Shown here piece by piece: positions 22,208 to 33,224 of a stretch of DNA of 64,000 nucleotides. This DNA comes from Moniliella sp. 'wahieum' (taxonomy: Eukaryota; Basidiomycota; Moniliellomycetes; Moniliellales; Moniliellaceae): contig RSEE01000003.1 in NCBI GenBank assembly GCA_003971905.1, forward strand, positions 992,001-1,056,000, given 5' to 3'. Numbering within the stretch: the stretch's first letter is position 1; each line of letters starts with the position of its first letter. Both the position numbers and the translations under genes were made by a program. A model generated the notes under the pieces. That model was not told the origin of the DNA, ran no database searches, and saw only the letters and a program-made list of their open reading frames with translations.

Positions 22208-24660
22208 ATGTTCGGAGGCAACATCGCTGAGCTCGCTCTCACTGAGCCTGCCCACCCGCCCGTCTCCTCTTCGGAGGAGCTTCCGCCCCCCCCGTTCACC
22301 GCCAAAGACGATGGGTCGTTCAAAGGCGACGTCGACTTCACGCACACCGTCGCCGAGCTGGACTATTACCCCGGCCATTATGGCGCATGCCTTGAGGAGT
22401 ACTTGTACTGGGCCCAGGTGCAGCGGGACGAAGAGCAGGCGCGCGGAGGATCGTGGGGAGCGCGCCGAGGCATCAACCTGGGTTGAAGCCCTGATCCAGT
22501 GGCTTCGCAACCGTCGCAACAAATCCAACGAACCTGCGGGAGAAGATGGCTGTGATGGAGCCCGTGTCAACACCTCAACTGAATGGGATCACTGAACCAA
22601 AGACGCTCGAAAGTTTGTCCCAGGCGCGTACCATGCGCGTGGCTGGGGCTGCTAGTGTCTTCTTCTTGATCACCACAGAGTATGTCGTTTGCTTTTCCGA
22701 ATATTGCCCCCTCACCGGTATATAGATTCTCCTCCCCATGCTCGTGAGGGCTGACTTCTGTGCCATCCCCTAGTATCCTCGGGCCGAATTCAGCGCCGTA
22801 TGGTATGAGCCAGAACGCATGGATCCAAGGTCACATTCTTTTTGTTGTTTTTGGTGTCGCAGCCTCGGCGGCGTCTTACGCTATCCAGTGGCTCTTCCTC
22901 CGTCTCGACTCGTCCCGCTCCCGGTTAAAACGTACGGCGACATCGGGCACCGTCTCATGGGGTCATGGATGCGCCACCTCATCTCCCTTCTTCAATTCAT
23001 CCAGCTCATTTTTGTACGTCCCCTCTCTTCCTTTCATTCAACTGTTGTGTGAGAAGGACGACAGCAGTTCTCTTACACCGGTAATTTTTTTTCATTTTCC
23101 CACAGAACTGCGGGTTGTTGTGCCTTGGAAATGGACAGAGTCTGTATCAAGTTATCACAACCTATCCCCCCACACACTCTGCTTTGCCGTATGCGTTGTG
23201 ATCTTCGCTGGCATTGGTATGGTCCTATCCCAAAGTACGTTGGAACAGAACTGCACCCCTCCCGATCCGCAGCTTATTCCTCTAACACCTTGTTCTCTTT
23301 CATTTTTTCTTCCTCCTCATTCCAGTTCGAACACTCCGGGGCTTGTCAGGCTTGTCGGCCTTTTCGGTCCTTCTCAATTGGACCGTATGTATCGTAAGGT
23401 GCGTGCCTCTCTCCTCTCTCCCACTGTCCTTGGAAAACGGCGAGCTATAACATTCTATCCTCAGCATGGTGATCATCAAAACCCAGGGATTCAGCGTAAC
23501 GACGGTAGCGCTTCAGCTTGGGGAAAGCTCTTCTTGGGTTGATGATCACCCAGCCCAGACAAGCGCATGGTCACCTTTGCCCTTGTCGAATCAAATTCAA
23601 GGGGTGAATCTGCTTGTCTTTGCCTACGGTGGTACGTTTCTTCTTCCCCTAGTTCAGGAACATTCGCCGGGTTTGTTGACTAACGGTGGCCCCAATGATG
23701 CGTGCAATGATAGGGGCCATGATTTTCCCCGAGTTACTGTCGGAGATGAAGCAGCCCAAGTCGTTTTGGAAGGGATGCATCCTAGCCCAATTTGTAATTT
23801 ACGTGGTCTACATGATTTATGCGTCTGTGATCTATTCGCGTGTGGGGCAGTACGCATTGTCGATCGGGTACCAAATCATGCCTGTCTCCACCGCGTTGAC
23901 AGTCCTCAACGTCTTCTCAATTCTCACTGGCATCATTGGAGCGGCAATGTACGTTTTATTTCCTTTCCCCTTCGGTGTATGACCCGATATGCACGGATGC
24001 TTTGCTTGCTAACACATGCACGTATGTGTGCTACGCTCGTACCAAGCTATGCCAACATCGGGCTTCGGGTGTCCTATCTCCAAGTGGTGGAGAACTTGCT
24101 CCATGGCCCTTCCTACAACTCCTCGCACCTCGGCCGCTTGTTGTGGCTGGTTTGGGCGGTCGTGTTCTGGGCCTTGGCGTTTGTGATTGGCTCGGCCATC
24201 CCTCAAGTCAACTCGCTCTCAGGCCTCATCTCCAGTGTGGCAATCGTCAACTTTTCGTAAGGGTTTCTTTCTCATATACCTGATGTGCACTATTAGAAGC
24301 TGACCCTGACTTGATCCGCCGAAAACAGGTACACCTTCCCCTTCCTCTTTGTCTTTGTCTGGCTGGTGCATAAAGATGCCATGGCAGCTGATGGACCTTG
24401 GTCCCCGCAAGGAGGGCAACGCAGGATCGACTCGTGGACCCAATGGTCCCGCTGGCAGCGCGGGCTGTTCTCTGCCACGTACCGTCTAGGTCGCCTGGCC
24501 ATTCCAGGTTGGTTTGTCAAGATGTGGTCTTGTGCTTTTCCTGGGAGGAGTGTGCATGTGTGCGCTGGGTCTGTACGGAGCGGCAATCACACTACGCCAA
24601 ACCTACTCGATGGGCGGGGCGATCGGGACGAGCTTTGGATGCAAGGCACCTGTCTCGTAA
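22208..24660 (+). CDS. AAAP family amino-acid permease (Neurospora mtr-like)
   Basis: Plasma- or vacuolar-membrane proton-coupled amino-acid transporter of the Aa_trans superfamily. Eight exons are defined. The cytosolic N-terminus from MFGGNIAELALTEPAH leads to TM1 (MRVAGAASVFFLITTDILGP), where DILGP is typical, then ILFVVFGVAASAASYAIQWL, NCGLLCLGNGQSLYQ, VFAYGGAMIFPELLSEMKQP (the family VFAYGG motif), FVIYVVYMIYASVIYSRVGQ, and later YANIGLRVSYLQVVENLL. It ends SFGCKAPVS, like many fungal mtr-type permeases. Introns are 22680-22773, 23014-23105, 23235-23325, 23399-23464, 23632-23713, 23949-24046 and 24257-24328. One-base breaks lie near 22920, at C6 (23166-23171) and near 24525. It is the most intron-rich gene here. 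Confidence 0.92.
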
Positions 24661-25532
24661 TCTTGTCAATCGCTGGGTTGCAGCGCTTCTTCTGCCTCAA
24701 TATCCAAGTCGAAATGGTCTTTGGTAACTCTTTGGGACTTGGTTCGTACGAGGAAGCCACAGTGGTCCTCACCGTAATGTGCCAGCACATGTTCTTCATT
24801 GCCCATATACAGGCGTCGTCGATGAACCTCATCGTCTCATCAAATATGTTTTGCTTTTTTGTTGATTCGCCTCTTTTGACTTTTTCACTCTTTCTTTCTC
24901 TCCTTTTTTCCTTACTACCCCTGTGGGTGTTCATACAGTTGAATCAGGCATTTTGGCACCATTGTGCCTTGATCTACCTTATGCCTCTATCGATGTGATG
25001 GTCTTCATATAGACGTTCCTTCGTTTTAGCCATCTCTGCGGTTCATGTCTGATCGCATTTTTCTCTGTCTGTTCAAGTATGTCATCATATAATAGTCATC
25101 GGCATCATGCCCACTGCACCATGAAATCGCAGTCTGGGCAACAGAGGAAAGCTCTCTTTCTGCTGCAGATGGATAGAACGGGGAGGAGGGGGTTTTGCCA
25201 TCCGGGGAAGTGTGAGCTAACCCCCCGTCACAGGAAGTAGGTCTGCATAGAGGCGTAGGGTGAGTACACCGGGGAAGCAGTTCTGTAACGGCTAACTGCT
25301 GTCGTGGTCTCGGACGGGATGAATTGGAATGATTTAAGCTGCGCGAGACTTCTTCAACTCCGGATGCAGCGACCAGAATTGGGCTTCTGAGTGTCTACCG
25401 TTATTGGGATTGAATACGACAGGTACAAGTGCACACCTGCGTGCTCCTCCTCTCCCTTGTGCGAGGAAACAGTCTTCGTGACCAGCAATATATCCGCCCG
25501 AACGCTCCCTCCTTCTCCCCGGTAACGTCGGC

Positions 25533-25545
25533 TATATATTAAAAG
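25533..25545 (+). promoter_or_regulatory. Orphan TATA-like element
   Basis: TATATATTAAAAG followed by a pyrimidine-rich leader-like stretch, resembling the promoters of the AAAP and MFS genes, but no conserved coding sequence follows before the ING gene 670 bases away. It may serve an unrecognised short gene or RNA, or be chance in AT-rich DNA. Confidence 0.3.
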
Positions 25546-26003
25546 ACCCTTCTATTCATAGCCTCCTATAACTTCCTCAGAACCACCGCATCCTCCAGTC
25601 TCCTCCCCAGTCCTTCAACACACTGTTCCTGTTTGCACAACTATTGTGGATCATCAGGGCTCCAGAGGTCTCTTCGATCCCATCAAAAGACACCCTTCTC
25701 GTGCCCCCCCCCACCATCCGAAACAAAACCCCCGAAGCTGGGCGGGGAGAGCATATCACAGAACCACATCGGCCCAGAGGGAGAAGGTGCGCCGGGTCTT
25801 CGTAGCGATGGGCGAGGGCGTGATGGCGCACTGCGCTGTTACAGACCTGGTATACAGGTGAGATGTAGCCCTGCTCTAGCATGTGGTTTTGAAGGAAGCC
25901 AAAGAAGCTGAACCCCATTTACAGTGTGGGGGAGAGCAGAAGAGTGCTTTTGTGGGTCCGCAGTATACCGGTGTCAATATCACGATACCTGAGCATGATC
26001 GAC

Positions 26004-26040
26004 GCATGATGCATGATGCATGATTAATGATTAATGATTG
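26004..26040. repeat. Heptamer array ATGCAT+G changing to ATTAAT+G
   Basis: Three ATGCAT-G units run directly into ATTAAT-G units while the seven-base period stays in register. Both cores are perfect palindromes. It lies about 170 bases upstream of the ING-type gene. Confidence 0.85.
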
Positions 26041-26211
26041 GGGCCCCGTGCATGCTCCGCATTTCGCGGACCACGGGGCGGAATGAACAGCGGAATAAAG
26101 GGCCCATCGCTTGCTGGAGCGCGCTGGAGCTGGCGTGTGGCAAGCAATTCGCCACAATCGCAACCAACCACCACCTCCCCGTCCCGTCCAGGACTTCGAT
26201 TGCTGCCCTCC

Positions 26212-27274
26212 ATGGAAGATCCCGCCGAAATCGCAGCCCTTGCGCAGGAGTTTATCGGCACCCTTGACAATGTCCCCCAAGAGGTTGACTTTCTTCTTGG
26301 CGAAATCCGCGAGAAGGACAAGCGCATCGCTGACATGGTGCCTCGTATTGCCCGCTTCGAGTCCCAACTGCGCGACTTGCTGACCAAGGGCGGCACTCAA
26401 ATTTCAAACGAGGCGGTCACGCTACCTGATGTCGACCGCGTCAAGGCCGAACGTCTGGAGAAGAAAGTTGCGGACAGCAATGCGCGCATAGCCGAACTCT
26501 CGTCTCAAAAGCAGCATCTGGCTCTCCAGCTCTGGCGCCTCATTCACCGCCATACTCAACGCCTTGCCATCGAGCGCAAGAAGATCGCACCACATGTGCT
26601 AGAGGGGCTGATCGAGCCCCCACTTTTGCCTAACGCCAACCCCCGTGGTACACCGACACCCATCACATCAATTGTGCCGGCTTTGGCAGCAGCCTCAGGT
26701 GGTGGACAACCCGGCGCCGAACGCCGTAAAAGCGCGGCTGCGGTACCCCTGGCTGCCTCCAGCCAGAGAACCTCGGCCAATGCACCTACGAAGGTACGCC
26801 AAGGAACACCTACATCAGAGCAGGGCGGACAGGCGGGGCGAGCCAATTCACCCTCGGTCCGGATTGCCGGACGCAAACGACCATCCAACATGAACCTTGT
26901 CTCCCCCCCACCCGATTCGGCGGCGCCAATAGCCAAAGATCCTCTCTTCCTGTTGCCAGCCGGTCGGGGACGCCGGCTGCTCGGGGTACAACACCACGCG
27001 AACGCCGCTCAGCACAACCAGGGGGTGCCCCTGCCCGCCCCTCAGGTGGCCAGCAAGATGGCGATGAGGACGCTCTTTACTGCTTTTGCCAGCGTGTGTC
27101 TTACGGCGATGATGATGATGGGTGTGATGGGGAAGATTGCAAGTACGAATGGTTTCACATCAGTTGTGTCGGTCTCTCGAACCCGTTGCCGGACACTTGG
27201 TACTGTGACGAGTGCAAGGCGAAGTTAGAAAAGGAGCGGGGGGCCCACCCAAGAAAAAGAAGAAGACTGATTGA
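26212..27274 (+). CDS. ING family chromatin protein with C-terminal PHD finger
   Basis: Subunit type found in histone acetyltransferase or deacetylase complexes (yeast Yng1, Yng2, Pho23), where the PHD finger reads H3K4 methylation. N-terminal ING helices: MEDPAEIAALAQEFIGTLDN, PQEVDFLLGEIREKDKRIAD and AERLEKKVADSNARIAELSS. A basic Ser/Ala/Pro linker follows. The PHD finger reads YCFCQRVSYG, CDGEDC, EWFHISCVGL and WYCDEC. The segment normally like YGEMIGCD is YGDDDDGCD here, from a GAT repeat. A frame break lies upstream of the PHD, and another at G6 (27238-27243). One extra G there gives the polybasic tail PPKKKKKTD and a stop at 27274, as in other ING proteins. The start at 26212 opens directly on the ING helix. 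Confidence 0.92.
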
Positions 27275-29857
27275 GTCGGTTTATTCTCTCCGTTTCTCTC
27301 GCCGGTATCACCATCCACATTTGTAGCCACACTGTATCGTTGTACCACTAATCGTTTCTGCCCTATGTTGACTTGTTGATGAAATAAGGGGATGTGTAAT
27401 GGAGGTACAAAATCTGCTATATGTGCCAAGGAGCGTGTATCAAAGCTAGAAGCGCGTGTACTGATAACCTCAACCACAAGTTAGTTGACTTTTCTGATCG
27501 CGCACTGCACCCGTACGAAGTTTCATGACGTTCTCCGGGGCTATTCTCTCGGCAAAGGTCATCTCTATTGCGTCCTGGAACGCGATGATGACTGCAAACG
27601 TCAATGAATGAGTTGTTGGCTTCTTCACACTGTATTACCGGTTGCTTGGTACGGAAACTAGAGTGTCCATCCCTTTGACCGAATCACCTTCCTCGATGTC
27701 TTGTGCACTCCTCATGGAAGGCGTATTCCATTCCTCTTCTTTTTCGCACAAGCTCTAGAAGGACCTTCCCCTCCAGCAAAAGGCAAGAACAGATCCCCAA
27801 CCAAGTCCCATGGTTTCCGTCATTATAGGAGGGGCGGGGGGTACATCCCCCCCCTTGAATGTATATCCCCAAGTGAAGGAGAGCGACCATCAAAATGTAT
27901 GGCTGCCTCACATGTGGTTTTGAGAATCAGAAAGGTAAACACGCGTTGGTCATGGAAACACTGCTTGCTCCTCCTGGCGGGTTGTGAGGTGGCCTTCTGA
28001 CCGCACGATTCGTCCAAGCTGCATATGGTTTCCTGAAGAGCTGATGGTCGACGTCCTTTGAGCACACTATAGGATAGCATTGTTCCGGGATAAAAACGTA
28101 GTCCGCGGAGACAAGCAGTTATAGTGAACTACACCCCGTCCTATAGCCTCAGTACTACTGGTGCATACCCACACCAGCAAAGGTGCCCAAAAATGGGGGA
28201 AGCAGCAGTGCTAATAGAGGAAATGGAATCTCCCCACTGCCTCGCACGTGCCGATGTGATCGATCAATAGCAAACCGACTGAACCATTAGCCCACGATTC
28301 GCCGCAACGGCTGATGTCAATCCCTTACATCGCATCTTTGTCCAACAACACTTCCGTCCTCTCATGTGGAATTCGTGTTGCTCTGACCCTGGGATCACAA
28401 TGACTCCGGTATACACCGTAGCGGAAAACATAATATAGTATGGTCTGCTCCTCCTTACTTGCTTGTATACACTTCTTCCTCTCTAATTCCTTCACCCGCT
28501 CTATGACTTGCCCGATCACTAGTCACTGCACGTTTCTGTGTCCTACACACGCTGATACTCTTTCTCTAATATATATATTGTCGGCACTCTCTATAGTATA
28601 GCCACGGTGGACAAGGTGTCGCTTCACTGATTGCGCTAAAAACATCAGTGCACTCGATGTGGAATATAAGCTCGATGTTGAATGTATGGCGTCATGATTA
28701 TGAGACTGCAGCGAAGAAAGGGCTCTGCAAATCCATCGCGGTGTGACCCGGAAAAGCATGAATAAAAGCAAAACCCCCTTGAAGTAATTCGGCAAGAACG
28801 CCCATCATCGACCATCCCTATGCACGAAGTATATTCTGTGCAACATTTGCCGATACATGTCGATGGAGAGTTAGGCCGAGAGGTTGCATGCGCCACATAC
28901 AATCGGTATGGTGATGTTGCGGGGTTTGATAGAGATTGCGCCCACTGGGTGCTGCCGAAGACACTAATAAGTCGCAAGAGCCTATTTGTTCTCTCAGAAT
29001 CTCAGCCGAACAGACCGCCAACATTCCCCCTGAGGCCAGAGGTCAGGCCTGAGGGACTAGGCGTCTGAGGGCCTGAGAGATATAGTTGTGTTCAGTACGT
29101 AGAGGCTACGGTAAACTATGAGACGCCGGGGACAAGGAGCTGGGACATGTGGGCACGAGCCATCAAATCCAAATGTGTGCACAAGCTTCATTGCATGATG
29201 TACGCGGGAGCATGTATGATGGCGTGTGGTTACGAGTAAACTATATATCGTGCCCCGCTATCATATCTAATAAACGTTTAAACGCGTGCAACAGACGGTC
29301 GTTTTAAGAGTGCAGACTGTGTTTCAGGATGCCACTGTCAATGGGAAGATGTGGAGGACGTGGTATCCAAGAGAGGGGTAACCGGTAAAGGGTATAAGAA
29401 GAATAGGCCGACCTTATAATAGAGCCAAGCGTAGAATGCGGCGCAGGTTGAACGCCTGGGCGGGTCAGAAGGGGTTTGTCTCAGAGCCATGCCGAAAGGA
29501 GGTTCCACGAAGAGGCACCACCATAAGACGGATAGTATGCAGGCCACAAGCTGCCAGGTATGAGTACGATAAAGGGAGTCATGCTAGGCATGTGGTCCAA
29601 CAGAGCCCCACTTGGTTGGTATGGAAAAACGAAACGATGAGGGGTGGTGGACGTATGGCGTGAAGGTCATGTCTCAAGATGGCTCTCTCTTCAACATATA
29701 GAAGACGCTCCCTCCCAGTCACCTCGTGCAAGAGGGATAGGTCCCTTCGGACGCGGGGGTGGTGGGGAGAGGGAGGTACTAATGGCCGGGTTGGCCAGGC
29801 ATAATATTCCTGGCTCTGGACTAACCCAAGGCGGTATTGGCCTGAATATACACGGCG

Positions 29858-29866
29858 TATATATAA
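29858..29866 (+). promoter_or_regulatory. Orphan TATA box in gene desert
   Basis: TATATATAA with ATTGGCC (inverted CCAAT type) about 20 bases upstream. It is followed by a 92-codon frame from 29910 that has a hydrophobic C-terminal half but no known relatives. The overlap of promoter-like spacing and a short frame is suggestive only. Confidence 0.3.
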
Positions 29867-30722
29867 GCCTTGCGATTGAGGAAAGACAGAGAGGACGAAG
29901 ACATCATTCATGATTCTCATTATACGATACGCATTAAAAATTATGGCTGAAAAGGTAGCAGAACCGAACAGACTGGGCATATCATTGCATCTCTTCTCTC
30001 CCACCTTATCGTATGGCCCAACATTCCCTTCAGTGCCTACTCAGGAGACTCTCATACTCAGTTTTGCGCCCAACACCCTCCTTGGCCAGTCTCTGTCTGA
30101 CCTTTTCTTCCGTCAAATATCTCTCCTACTACTAAATGTTAAAATCGTTTCAGCGTTGTTTGTGGGTTTTCGTATAGGTTTTCAATAGTCGAACGTTTTA
30201 GCCACACAACACACACAGTGCACGTTCTATAGCTTATTAAGAGATCCATGAGGGGAGCGCCAAAGGCTTGTGCGCAGCGAAGAAAAATCGGGCATATCGG
30301 CCATATACGTGGGAGTCAGGCTATAGCAATAAACGCAGCAAACTCTTCAAACAGGAGGGGCGTGTGCCTAGTGCCTCCGCGTCTGCTCCACAGTAGCGAG
30401 CGATGCGTCGGGGGGCAAGGAGACTTTGGCGCGTCCACCGTGTGTGTGACCTTTAAAAGGTACTCGGGCCTGTGGAGGTACACGAAACAAGAGCAGATGG
30501 TGCATGCTAAGTGCATGCTGAGCGCTGAGCTTAAGCGATGTGCGTCACACACCTCTCTTGCTTCCCTTGCTTCTCCCCCCACACGGATCGGGGGCGCATG
30601 TGGTGCAAGTCCTGCTGCAAATACAGTAGTCAAACACCCGTATATGCCAGGCACCCGCACGTATCCATTGTGCGCTTTTACAGGAGGGTGCAGCCGCGTC
30701 GTCAAGCTTCACATTTTCTATA

Positions 30723-30751
30723 GCTTCAAGCTTCAAGCTTCAAGCTTCAAG
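30723..30751. repeat. AAGCTT+C heptamer array
   Basis: Four AAGCTT-type units with C spacers in exact seven-base register, ending in AGAGCTAGCTG, itself palindrome-rich. Confidence 0.85.
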
Positions 30752-31114
30752 AGCTAGCTGTGGTGCTATAGAGCGCACCTAGGTAGATTTTCAAGCCTCA
30801 GGCAAGCCTCAGGCTGAGCCTCAAGCTCCTCAAGGGCCTCAAGCTCACAAGCCTGTTGGGTGTTGGGGGGGGGTGGGACAGCCTGAGCGCCTGAGGACTG
30901 AGCGCCCTGAGCGCAGTGAGGCGGTGAGGCGGTGAGGCGTGTGACATGTGAGGCCTGAGGCTCAGTCGGTCAGCGCGATGCCCTGCTAGCACTGCAGCAA
31001 TGGCGGCAGCAGCAGCCGAAACTTGCCGACCGCCTCGTAGTTTGGTCTCAGTTTCTCCGCACCCTTGTTCCTCTCGCTCCAGGGTTCCCGGAGGGGCCTG
31101 TGGTCCTGAGGCCT

Positions 31115-31150
31115 GATGCATGATGCATGATGCAGGATGCAGGATGCATG
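31115..31150. repeat. ATGCAT+G heptamer array
   Basis: Two ATGCAT-G units followed by units degraded to TGCAGGA, still in seven-base register. A further TGACATGCATGAC lies just downstream. Confidence 0.8.
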
Positions 31151-31481
31151 ACAATGCCATGTGACATGCATGACAGCTAAGCTAGTTATATCGATGATCG
31201 AGTTACTCCGCCAATCTGGCTGCTGCATGCATTATGCACGTGTCGGACGTTCCCAACCAGCTTTTGGCCCGACAACTCCTACTAAACAGCACCATCCACC
31301 ACAACACCAATGTATGTCTCCACACACGCACCAGACATAGGAAGTTCGACAGATATGTTCTGGTAGCTGTGCTTTCCCAGAGCCTCGAGCATAAGCGACG
31401 TGCATAATACACAGTATCCAGTACCGACTGAATTCTCAGTCTGAGTACTCACGGAGTACTGCGAGAGTATGAGTCTGAAGC

Positions 31482-31499
31482 TTGATGCATGATGCATGC
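31482..31499. repeat. Short ATGCAT+G array
   Basis: Two ATGCAT units with seven-base spacing, preceded by GAAGCTTG, so two core types lie next to each other. Confidence 0.7.
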
Positions 31500-31884
31500 C
31501 AATTGAGTGAATTGATGATCAAATACGTAGTGCTTAAAGCTTAATGGCCGATGTCAATTACGGTGATCGATTACTCGTGTACCAGTGATCGAGTGATCGA
31601 TAATCGATAGTCGGCAACCGGCAACCATCGATCGGCGGTCGGTCTTTGCCGGCTCGATGACGCCGACGAGCGAAAGGCAACAACGACACAGTGTGACATG
31701 TGGCGGACTTGGCGAGGGTTCAATCCACTAGCCGCAGTAGGCCACAGTCCATCCTGCTCAGCAGCTCAGCCGCTCATCGCGTACGGTACTACTTGGGCGC
31801 GCCCACCACTGACATGTTGAGCCACTGGGTCTGAGCCTGAGGCCGCCTGAGGCCTGAGTGTAAGTTGAACGTAACGCCGAGGCA

Positions 31885-31917
31885 GACGCGCTGACGCGCT
31901 GACGCGCTGACGCTCCA
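31885..31917. repeat. GACGCGCT octamer array
   Basis: Three to four copies of GACGCGCT with an eight-base period around a GCGC palindrome. This is the octamer counterpart of the heptamer arrays. Similar eight-base repeats (GGTGAGGC) lie at 30915-30940. Confidence 0.75.
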
Positions 31918-31984
31918 CGCTCTTCCGTTTCCTTTGATGTGGTGCATTGGAAGAGTGGATGTAAACTCCGTATACGTTTAGTAC

Positions 31985-32026
31985 TGAACGTTGAACCGTT
32001 GAACCTTGAAGCTTGAAGCTTGAATG
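31985..32026. repeat. Heptamer array changing from AACGTT+G to AAGCTT+G
   Basis: Reads GAACGTT, GAACCGTT, GAACCTT, GAAGCTT, GAAGCTT. The palindromic core swaps its central two bases from CG to GC through a non-palindromic intermediate, and the period holds at seven except for one eight-base unit. Confidence 0.85.
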
Positions 32027-32315
32027 AAACCGTTGCAGGAGGAAGGGCCACACAAAGTTTTAAAGGTATTGACCAAGTGGGCCAACCGGCGGCCCCCGCA
32101 ATTGCTCTAAAGTGTCTGCTGAAAAGGAAATAGGCGTAAGATCAATGATCGATGGCCCCTCTCAAGCTTCAAGTGAACGTGTAACCGGCTTCACACTGTC
32201 TCTCCATTCCGTATCTGCATGTGGGCCCAAATACGTCGTCACTCAGTTTCAATTCCGCTCAGTGGCAACTCCCATAGCCCCTCCAGTGCTAGCAGCTTCG
32301 ACAGGCGCCAATGGA

Positions 32316-32350
32316 GTTGAACGTTGAACGTTGAACGTTGCACGTTGAAC
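32316..32350. repeat. AACGTT+G heptamer array
   Basis: Three perfect AACGTT-G units plus a CACGTTG variant, in exact register. Confidence 0.85.
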
Positions 32351-32568
32351 AACGGGCAAATTCTTCAGATGCACACTGTTGCACACCACGGAGCTGTTGA
32401 TGTGCAATTGCAGACAATTGATCGATGACGCGCGGGCGCGACTCGGTAGATCTCAGATGGCAGATCTCAGACCTTCAGAGCGGCCCTAGGTGCGTCGCAT
32501 GCCACATGTCACACGCCACCTCGGTGTACATCATGCATCAGAATCCATCCGCAGATCTCAAACGTAGC

Positions 32569-32708
32569 CATCATGCATCATGCATCACATTATCACACGC
32601 CACACGTCGGATCGCGTCATACTGACCAGCGGCCGTACGAGTACTGACCAACGACAGCAGAGTAGTAGTCTAGTGGCCGTACATAGAATGATGCATGATG
32701 CATGATGT
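32569..32708. repeat. Paired ATGCAT arrays in opposite orientation
   Basis: ATGCAT-C units (32569-32587) and ATGCAT-G units (32688-32708) lie about 100 bases apart. Because the core is palindromic, C and G spacers mark opposite strands, so the two arrays form an inverted repeat. More ATGCATC follows at 32730-32750. Confidence 0.75.
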
Positions 32709-33040
32709 TCCGTAGCATTGCAAATATCATAATCATGCATCATCCATCATGCCATGTCCTCAAACGCCGCGCCAGCAAAGTTCGGTCTCACCCTTCCTTG
32801 CCGGGGCGACTGGGGCCCCCCGGGTAGGAACGATGGGGGCACTGCTTCTTAGATCTCCGATCTCAGGGGTCCAACGTGACGCATGAGGCAAGAACCGATG
32901 GGGTGGGAGGGGCGATGCCGAAGGCCAAGGCTCAAAGCCAGTGTTGCATGATGAAGGTAATTCTTCCGGCGCTTGCGGGCAGCAGTACAACGGTACCCAA
33001 TCCCGTTCTCTACGTAGTGGCTAACATTGGCCAACCATTG

Positions 33041-33048
33041 TATAAAAG
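33041..33048 (+). promoter_or_regulatory. TATA box of the MFS transporter gene
   Basis: TATAAAAG, with ATTGGCCAACCATTG (CCAAT-type in both directions) immediately upstream, lies 184 bases before the ATG at 33225. It is the clearest core promoter in the window. A strong TATA box in fungi usually marks a regulated gene, which fits a transporter. Confidence 0.6.
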
Positions 33049-33224
33049 AGGCCCTCTTCGCTCATGGGGCTTAGTCTTGTTCCACGTTCACGCCCTCCAT
33101 CTTCCCTTCCATCGAGCACAACTAATTCGTCCCCCGGCACCGCTCTCGTTACGCGCAGTTCTGGAATCCCACTCTCAGTGCCACATCTTTCCATTTCACT
33201 ACTTCTGTCGACTCTCTGCCTACC

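Larger units (their letters stand above)
24661..26211. other. Intergenic region between AAAP permease and ING gene
   Basis: About 1.55 kb. It contains a strong TATA-like sequence near 25533 with no recognisable gene behind it, and an ATGCAT/ATTAAT heptamer array at 26004-26040. Open frames are short and unlike known proteins. Confidence 0.5.
27275..33224. other. Six-kilobase gene desert with palindromic heptamer arrays
   Basis: No open frame above 170 codons and none with a recognisable domain. Base composition is more AT-rich than the genes up to about 30.5 kb, then mixed. I see no transposase, reverse transcriptase or terminal repeats. The right half (30.7-32.8 kb) carries most of the AAGCTT, AACGTT and ATGCAT arrays, CCTGAGG-rich stretches (30790-30965, 31830-31865) and GATCGAT clusters (31560-31640). 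TATA-like sequences occur at 29858 and elsewhere. Confidence 0.6.

Noticed and set aside
22760-24660. Oligopeptide transporter (OPT) identity for the multi-exon permease
   Set aside because: After splicing, the motifs DILGP, VFAYGG and the CKAPV end are those of AAAP amino-acid permeases, not OPT.
31690-31740. Possible tRNA with a GGGTTCAATCC T-arm
   Set aside because: No matching acceptor stem, D-arm or anticodon stem could be laid out around it.
27275-33224. Decayed transposon in the desert
   Set aside because: No transposase, integrase or reverse-transcriptase fragments, no long terminal or inverted repeats and no target-site duplications were seen.
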